Shown here piece after piece: positions 7,937 to 10,863 of a stretch of DNA of 10,863 bases (position 1 is its first letter; every line of letters starts with the position of its first letter). Made by a program: the position numbers and the translations under genes. Below the pieces are notes generated by a model, which was not told where the DNA came from, did not search any database, and saw nothing but the letters and a program-made list of their open reading frames with translations. The DNA comes from Acidobacteriota bacterium. GTDB taxonomy: Bacteria; Acidobacteriota; Terriglobia; 20CM-2-55-15. The stretch spans positions 1 to 10,863 of the forward strand of contig QHXA01000010.1 of assembly GCA_003222755.1 (NCBI GenBank), written 5' to 3'.

Positions 7937-8652
7937 AAGGGTAGTCGGGGCGAAACGACCAGTGTCCACCAGATCTTTAACAGGCCTTTGAAAGTGAAGA
8001 CGAGGTGCCGGACCCGGAAAAACTCGCTGCGCCCATACATCCGCGGATAGTGGGAAACCGGAACCTCGACCATTCTAAAGCCGGCAAGCTCGAACTTCTT
8101 GGCCATTTCGACACAGATGACACCACTTCTGGATTCCAAAGAAATCGTTTCGAAAATGTAGCGGCGGAAGAGGCGGAAATCGCAATCAACGTCGCGGATC
8201 GAAAGCCGAAATGTCCAACGCATCGCGCGCCGGTACATCGCGCCGATGAAAATGCGGTACCACGCGTCCGCGCGTTTTACTTTGTATCCGTTGACGAGAT
8301 CGATATTGGCCTTGAGCTGCGCCAACAAATTGTGAAGTTCGCGAACGTCGTACTGGCCGTCGCCATCGGTGTAGAAGATGAGATCCTTTTTGGCGTTCTT
8401 GAACCCGGTGATCAGCGCAGCGCCATAGCCAAAGTTGTGCTCATGATGAATGACACGCAGAAACGGCAGTTCCGCCGCGAGCCGATCGAGGATGGCGCCG
8501 GTTTGATCCTTGCTTCCGTCATCAACGACGAGCACCTCGAAATCATCGGTCACCTTGCGCATTTCTTGCGCAACGGTGCGCACGATACCCTCGATAGTGT
8601 GCTGATCGTTATACGCCGGAAAGAAGGCGGTGAGTGAACTTCTTTCCCCCAA
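7906..8652 (-). CDS. GT2 glycosyltransferase, polyprenyl-phosphate sugar transferase-like
   Basis: A GT-A fold enzyme resembling dolichyl-phosphate mannose synthase (DPM1) or ArnC-type enzymes, which move a sugar from a nucleotide donor onto a polyprenyl-phosphate at the inner face of the membrane. FFPAYND begins beta-1, VVDDGS binds the nucleotide at 43-47, and TDGDGQYD at 95-102 carries the metal-binding acidic residues. DVDCDFRLFRR at 154-164 and HYPRMYGRS fit this subgroup. There is no C-terminal transmembrane pair, only a hydrophobic stretch at about 223-241. The frame is open up to TTG 8718, but that codon overlaps a likely promoter. I chose TTG 8652, which leaves a product of 248 residues and has a purine-rich GGGGGA just upstream. 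It is first gene of the leftward arm and overlaps the SDR start by 31 bases. Confidence 0.85.
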   Translation of the reverse strand: MGERSSLTAFFPAYNDQHTIEGIVRTVAQEMRKVTDDFEVLVVDDGSKDQTGAILDRLAAELPFLRVIHHEHNFGYGAALITGFKNAKKDLIFYTDGDGQYDVRELHNLLAQLKANIDLVNGYKVKRADAWYRIFIGAMYRRAMRWTFRLSIRDVDCDFRLFRRYIFETISLESRSGVICVEMAKKFELAGFRMVEVPVSHYPRMYGRSEFFRVRHLVFTFKGLLKIWWTLVVSPRLPLWMSIAAKKS

Positions 8653-8683
8653 TACCGTCCCCCGAAAACTTCGGAAAATCCGG

Positions 8684-8712
8684 ACGATAGTATTATGCGG
8701 ACCGAGTGTCAA
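8684..8712 (-). promoter_or_regulatory. Likely sigma-70 type promoter of the GT2-SDR-methyltransferase arm
   Basis: On the minus strand a consensus -35 box TTGACA lies at 8712-8707, followed after 17 bases by TATCGT (8689-8684, 4 of 6 matches). TACTAT at 8692-8687 is a closer -10 match but with only 14 bases of spacing. The position is about 30 bases before TTG 8652, between the porin stop and the glycosyltransferase gene, and argues against the TTG 8718 start. Confidence 0.45.
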
Positions 8713-8732
8713 TCGCAAAACGTTTAGCGGCC

Positions 8733-10238
8733 TCAGAACGTGAACGCCAGCTGACCCAGATATCTATACGTTGTATTCGCGCCCCGCTGCAGAGGCACGA
8801 AAAACTGCTGCGTTGGATCATTCGGCCGCCGCGCGTTTTGAATGAAGAAGAGGTTTTGCCACTGCAGCGCGCGCGTCAATCCGAGATCGAAGCGGAGCGC
8901 GTGAACGGCGATATTAGTCGTGGAGCCGGTGCCGAGGTCGTCATCTGTAAATTGTGCGATGAGAGAGTTCGCGTCCTTGATGGAGTACTGATAGAGCAAT
9001 CGGATGTCCCCAAGTTGCCGGACGGCGCCGAAGTTGAAAGAGGCCATCATTGCGTCCCGAAGTTGGTGTGTTCCCACGTTGCGTAGGGCCTGCAAATCAA
9101 GATAGAAGGGCATCTCACGCTTACCAACCTTGACGCCACGGTTAGAGATTCGATACGCCACGCGCGCGATCTGGTAATGACTGGCGGAATACAGCGCTCC
9201 TCCCGGTGTGGTCGTAGCATTGCCGACTGTTGGGGTCGGACCCGATAGCGCTAATCCAATCGAGTTGTTGATCACCACTGGAAATCCTGTCGCCGTCGTT
9301 GCCAAAACGATCTGATTTTGATTCCGATAGAGCTGGATATCGGCTGCGGTCTGATGGGTCCAACGTGCGCCGAGATCTCCGGCAACAACCACTCCCGGAT
9401 GAAACATGTTTGCAGCACGAACCTTCTGGCCGGGTTGATACCCTGCGGCTACAAACGGCGATGTTGAAGCGAGAATCGGCACGTTGGGATTGCTCAAGAA
9501 GTATTCGGCCGCCCGAAATTCGATCGTCTTGACCGCTTTTGATTGGAGTGGGATTTGCGCATTCTGCTGGAAGCCGTTGAAGCGGACGTCATCATCCCAA
9601 AGAAATCTCATGTTGTCGGCAAATACTTCTTCCATGCGTCCGCCGCGCAGTGAGACGTGAGAGGTTGGGTGAAAGTCGACATATCCCTCGGCAATCGAAA
9701 AGGCATGTTTCACGGCCATGCCCGCGAAGTCTTGATCGTTCGTAATTTGATTGTTGTATGGACCGGTTGAAAGTTGGAGATGGAAACGGAACTTTGGATC
9801 GATCTCTTTATCGGCGTTTAGACGAAGCCGATAGCGTCCGCGAATATTTTGCAGCGGTCCGGCAATGGCATTTCCTGTGCGCGCTTGCACGTCTGCGCGT
9901 AAGCGGAAATCTCCGCTCAGCTTGAAACCGCCAAGATTCGTCGAGAGCGCGTCTACTCGTTTCACGAGATCTTCCGTTGCCGATGCCGCCGGAGCTTGCG
10001 CTTGCCCTTGGACCTGCCGTTCTGGTTCTGGGGCGGCGCCGCCTTTGACGTGGACGGCCGCGCGCAGGGCTTCGATCTGCCGCTGTTGCGCTTCGACCAA
10101 AATTCTCAGATTCGCCAGTTCTTCCATGATGGCTTCCATCGAGACCGGTTTTCCTTCGCGCGCCAGCAAGGGACCGGGCACAACCAATGCGAGAAAAGTG
10201 GCCAACACCAACGCCGCAGTTCCTGTCTTGAATTGCAT
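8733..10238 (-). CDS. Putative outer-membrane porin
   Basis: 501 residues. A signal peptide covers about 1-26, with cleavage likely after PGPLLA. A predicted coiled coil at about 33-62 (EELANLRILVEAQQRQIEAL) is followed by an Ala/Pro/Gln-rich linker, then a beta-rich region from about residue 104 (GGFKLSGDFRLRADVQ) with many alternating strands. The chain ends in LGQLAFTF, the terminal-Phe signal read by the BAM machinery. This layout matches the putative porin families of Acidobacteriota and related phyla, in which the coiled coil may trimerise or reach to the peptidoglycan. Substrate specificity is unknown. ATG 10238 has a good ribosome binding site (GGAGGA, 8 bases upstream). It is probably monocistronic, since the next leftward gene has its own promoter. 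A palindrome lies directly before the ribosome binding site. Confidence 0.85.
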   Translation of the reverse strand: MQFKTGTAALVLATFLALVVPGPLLAREGKPVSMEAIMEELANLRILVEAQQRQIEALRAAVHVKGGAAPEPERQVQGQAQAPAASATEDLVKRVDALSTNLGGFKLSGDFRLRADVQARTGNAIAGPLQNIRGRYRLRLNADKEIDPKFRFHLQLSTGPYNNQITNDQDFAGMAVKHAFSIAEGYVDFHPTSHVSLRGGRMEEVFADNMRFLWDDDVRFNGFQQNAQIPLQSKAVKTIEFRAAEYFLSNPNVPILASTSPFVAAGYQPGQKVRAANMFHPGVVVAGDLGARWTHQTAADIQLYRNQNQIVLATTATGFPVVINNSIGLALSGPTPTVGNATTTPGGALYSASHYQIARVAYRISNRGVKVGKREMPFYLDLQALRNVGTHQLRDAMMASFNFGAVRQLGDIRLLYQYSIKDANSLIAQFTDDDLGTGSTTNIAVHALRFDLGLTRALQWQNLFFIQNARRPNDPTQQFFVPLQRGANTTYRYLGQLAFTF

Positions 10239-10253
10239 GTAATGCGTCCTCCG

Positions 10254-10269
10254 CCGTTAACATTAACGG
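10254..10269. promoter_or_regulatory. Palindrome before porin ribosome binding site (possible operator)
   Basis: CCGTTAA (10254-10260) and TTAACGG (10263-10269) are perfect mirror arms around a 2-base centre. The site abuts the porin ribosome binding site on the minus strand and begins 16 bases before its ATG. The loop is too short for a stable RNA hairpin of full length, so a dimeric repressor site is the simplest reading. Function is inferred. Confidence 0.45.
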
Positions 10270-10301
10270 TTTTTGTTGGTGCGAAAAGGGGAGTGCGTTC
10301 A

Positions 10302-10319
10302 AATTCACAAAGAATTCAC
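10302..10319. repeat. Direct repeat AATTCAC, 11-base period, upstream of porin
   Basis: AATTCAC occurs at 10302-10308 and 10313-10319, separated by AAAG. The 11-base period is about one helical turn and it lies 64-81 bases before the porin start, where an activator or repressor could bind. It is short, and chance is possible in this AT-rich patch. Confidence 0.3.
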
Positions 10320-10438
10320 TGAAGCTTGAATTGCGTGTAACGGCACCAGACTTTTTCCGCCGAGGTGTTGAGGGCGCGTCCAGTGTCAAAATTTGTTATC
10401 AGAATGCGGCAGAGTGTCATTTTGGATAGTGAGCATCG

Positions 10439-10467
10439 TGAGCGCTCAGCCCTAACGTGTTGACGTT
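10439..10467. promoter_or_regulatory. Two short inverted repeats upstream of the sigma-54-like promoter
   Basis: TGAGCGCTCA (10439-10448) is a perfect 10-base palindrome, and AACGT-GTTG-ACGTT (10454-10467) is a second inverted repeat. Both lie 16-44 bases upstream of the -24/-12 element. Sigma-54 promoters need upstream activator sites, usually dyads, though often farther away (about 80-150 bases). The repeats are seen; the role is speculative. Confidence 0.25.
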
Positions 10468-10482
10468 ATTGCGAGCTGCAGT

Positions 10483-10499
10483 TTGGCACCGATGTTGCT
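10483..10499 (+). promoter_or_regulatory. Sigma-54 (-24/-12) promoter match ahead of peptide permease
   Basis: TTGGCACCGATGTTGCT fits the sigma-54 consensus YTGGCACG-N4-TTGCW with one mismatch (C for G after GGCAC). The essential GG (10485-10486) and GC (10497-10498) are exactly 10 bases apart. Transcription would start near 10510, giving a leader of about 100 bases before the permease ATG at 10612, which includes the hairpin at 10548-10569. The intergenic place and the direction support a real promoter. Confidence 0.6.
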
Positions 10500-10547
10500 T
10501 TAGTAAGGGCACATCGTTTAGCTCGATTTCCCTTTCAAAAACCCCAC

Positions 10548-10569
10548 AGGAGCCCCGAATGGGGCTCCT
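10548..10569 (-). terminator. Perfect 9-bp hairpin, terminator-like on the minus strand
   Basis: AGGAGCCCC and GGGGCTCCT pair perfectly around a GAAT loop. On the plus strand an A-run (10537-10541) precedes it and no T-run follows. On the minus strand the stem is followed by GTGGGG and then TTTTT, so intrinsic termination would act on leftward transcripts. No leftward gene is known to its right, so it may block antisense transcription into the porin promoter. Alternatively it is a structured leader element of the permease transcript. Confidence 0.5.
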
Positions 10570-10611
10570 ATCCTCCCCCTTGAACACGCCTGCAAGCTAT
10601 ACTCGTTTGTT

Positions 10612-10863
10612 ATGGTCGCCTTCATCGCGCGGCGTCTGTTGTTGACGCTACCAGTCGTGTGGATCGTCGTTACGCTCGTGTTTGGATTGATTCACATGGT
10701 TCCGGGTGATCCCGTGGCACAAATGCTGGGCGAAGGTGCATCGGTCACGCAGGTCGAGCGGCTGCGGCATGAACTGGGATTGGATCGGCCGGTTCTGGAA
10801 CAATATCGCTCGTATTTGGCGGGCGTTCTGCATGGCGACCTTGGGAACTCGTTCCGGAATCAG
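10612..10863 (+). CDS. Peptide ABC transporter permease (DppB/OppB/GsiC type), 5' part only
   Basis: 84 residues are present and the frame is open at the window end. Residues 1-8 carry basic charges, a first transmembrane helix spans about 9-28, and then comes IHMVPGDPV (27-35), the hallmark of the N-terminal region of binding-protein-dependent oligopeptide, dipeptide and nickel permeases. LRHELGLDRPVLEQY and LAGVLHGDLGNSF continue this family pattern exactly. The protein would be one of two inner-membrane subunits of an importer; the partner permease, ATPases and binding protein should follow to the right. ATG 10612 has no ribosome binding site. TATACT at 10598-10603 lies so close that a leaderless transcript is possible, besides the sigma-54-like promoter upstream. 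The exact substrate is unknown. Confidence 0.88.
   Translation, partial: MVAFIARRLLLTLPVVWIVVTLVFGLIHMVPGDPVAQMLGEGASVTQVERLRHELGLDRPVLEQYRSYLAGVLHGDLGNSFRNQ

Larger units (their letters stand above)
10239..10611. other. 373-base divergent intergenic region (porin / peptide permease)
   Basis: No credible gene is seen on either strand. It holds, left to right, the porin ribosome binding site, the palindrome at 10254-10269, the AATTCAC direct repeat, AGTGTCA occurring twice (10382-10388 and 10413-10419, 31 bases apart), the short inverted repeats at 10439-10467, the sigma-54-like promoter, the hairpin at 10548-10569, and a TATACT box at 10598-10603. Confidence 0.7.

Noticed and set aside
8005..8637. 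210-codon rightward open frame opposite the GT2 gene
   Set aside because: It is antisense to a complete GT2 domain and shows no domain of its own.
9808..10389. 193-codon leftward open frame overlapping the porin 5' end
   Set aside because: The porin frame has the signal peptide, ribosome binding site and beta-barrel pattern; this frame is Arg/Ser-rich noise.
10457..10645. 62-codon rightward open frame over the intergenic region and permease start
   Set aside because: It is out of frame with the permease, covers the hairpin, and has no recognisable features or ribosome binding site.

Overview
The window looks like a piece of chromosome from a Gram-negative, non-model bacterium of moderate G+C content. 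An outer-membrane porin with a coiled-coil N-terminus and a C-terminal Phe, a cytochrome P460-like secreted protein, a lactate-dehydrogenase-type malate dehydrogenase and polyprenyl-linked glycan genes together suggest Acidobacteriota or a similar soil lineage. That assignment is inference from gene content and is not proven. I see no mobile element, CRISPR array, tRNA or rRNA.

Left part (1-3407): a cytochrome P460-like secreted haem protein, cut by the window edge, reads leftward. Divergent from it is speA (biosynthetic arginine decarboxylase, the first step of the agmatine route to polyamines), followed after 54 bases by mdh (malate dehydrogenase, TCA cycle). An inverted repeat lies between the divergent genes.

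Middle part (3486-8652): a surface-glycan cluster built as two facing arms. The rightward arm holds a multi-spanning GT-C type membrane glycosyltransferase and a DegT/DnrJ-type sugar aminotransferase, separated by one base. The leftward arm holds a GT2 polyprenyl-phosphate sugar transferase, an NAD-dependent sugar epimerase/dehydratase (SDR) and a class I SAM methyltransferase. The arms converge so closely that the aminotransferase and methyltransferase genes overlap by 70 bases. A plausible joint task is making a modified (amino, methylated) sugar, loading it on a polyprenyl carrier and transferring it across the inner membrane. The SDR gene is frameshifted in this sequence, and its canonical catalytic Tyr is Asn.

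Right part (8733-10863): a putative 501-residue porin reads leftward from a 373-base non-coding stretch that is rich in sites. These are a near-perfect palindrome just before the porin ribosome binding site, an 11-base-period direct repeat, an excellent sigma-54 (-24/-12) promoter match pointing right, and a perfect 9-bp hairpin. To the right starts a DppB/OppB-type peptide ABC transporter permease, cut by the window end. The divergent porin/peptide-permease pair suggests a nutrient uptake locus.

No clearly new system is visible. The most interesting signals are the sigma-54 promoter and other non-coding structure at 10239-10611, and the frameshifted, Tyr-less SDR.
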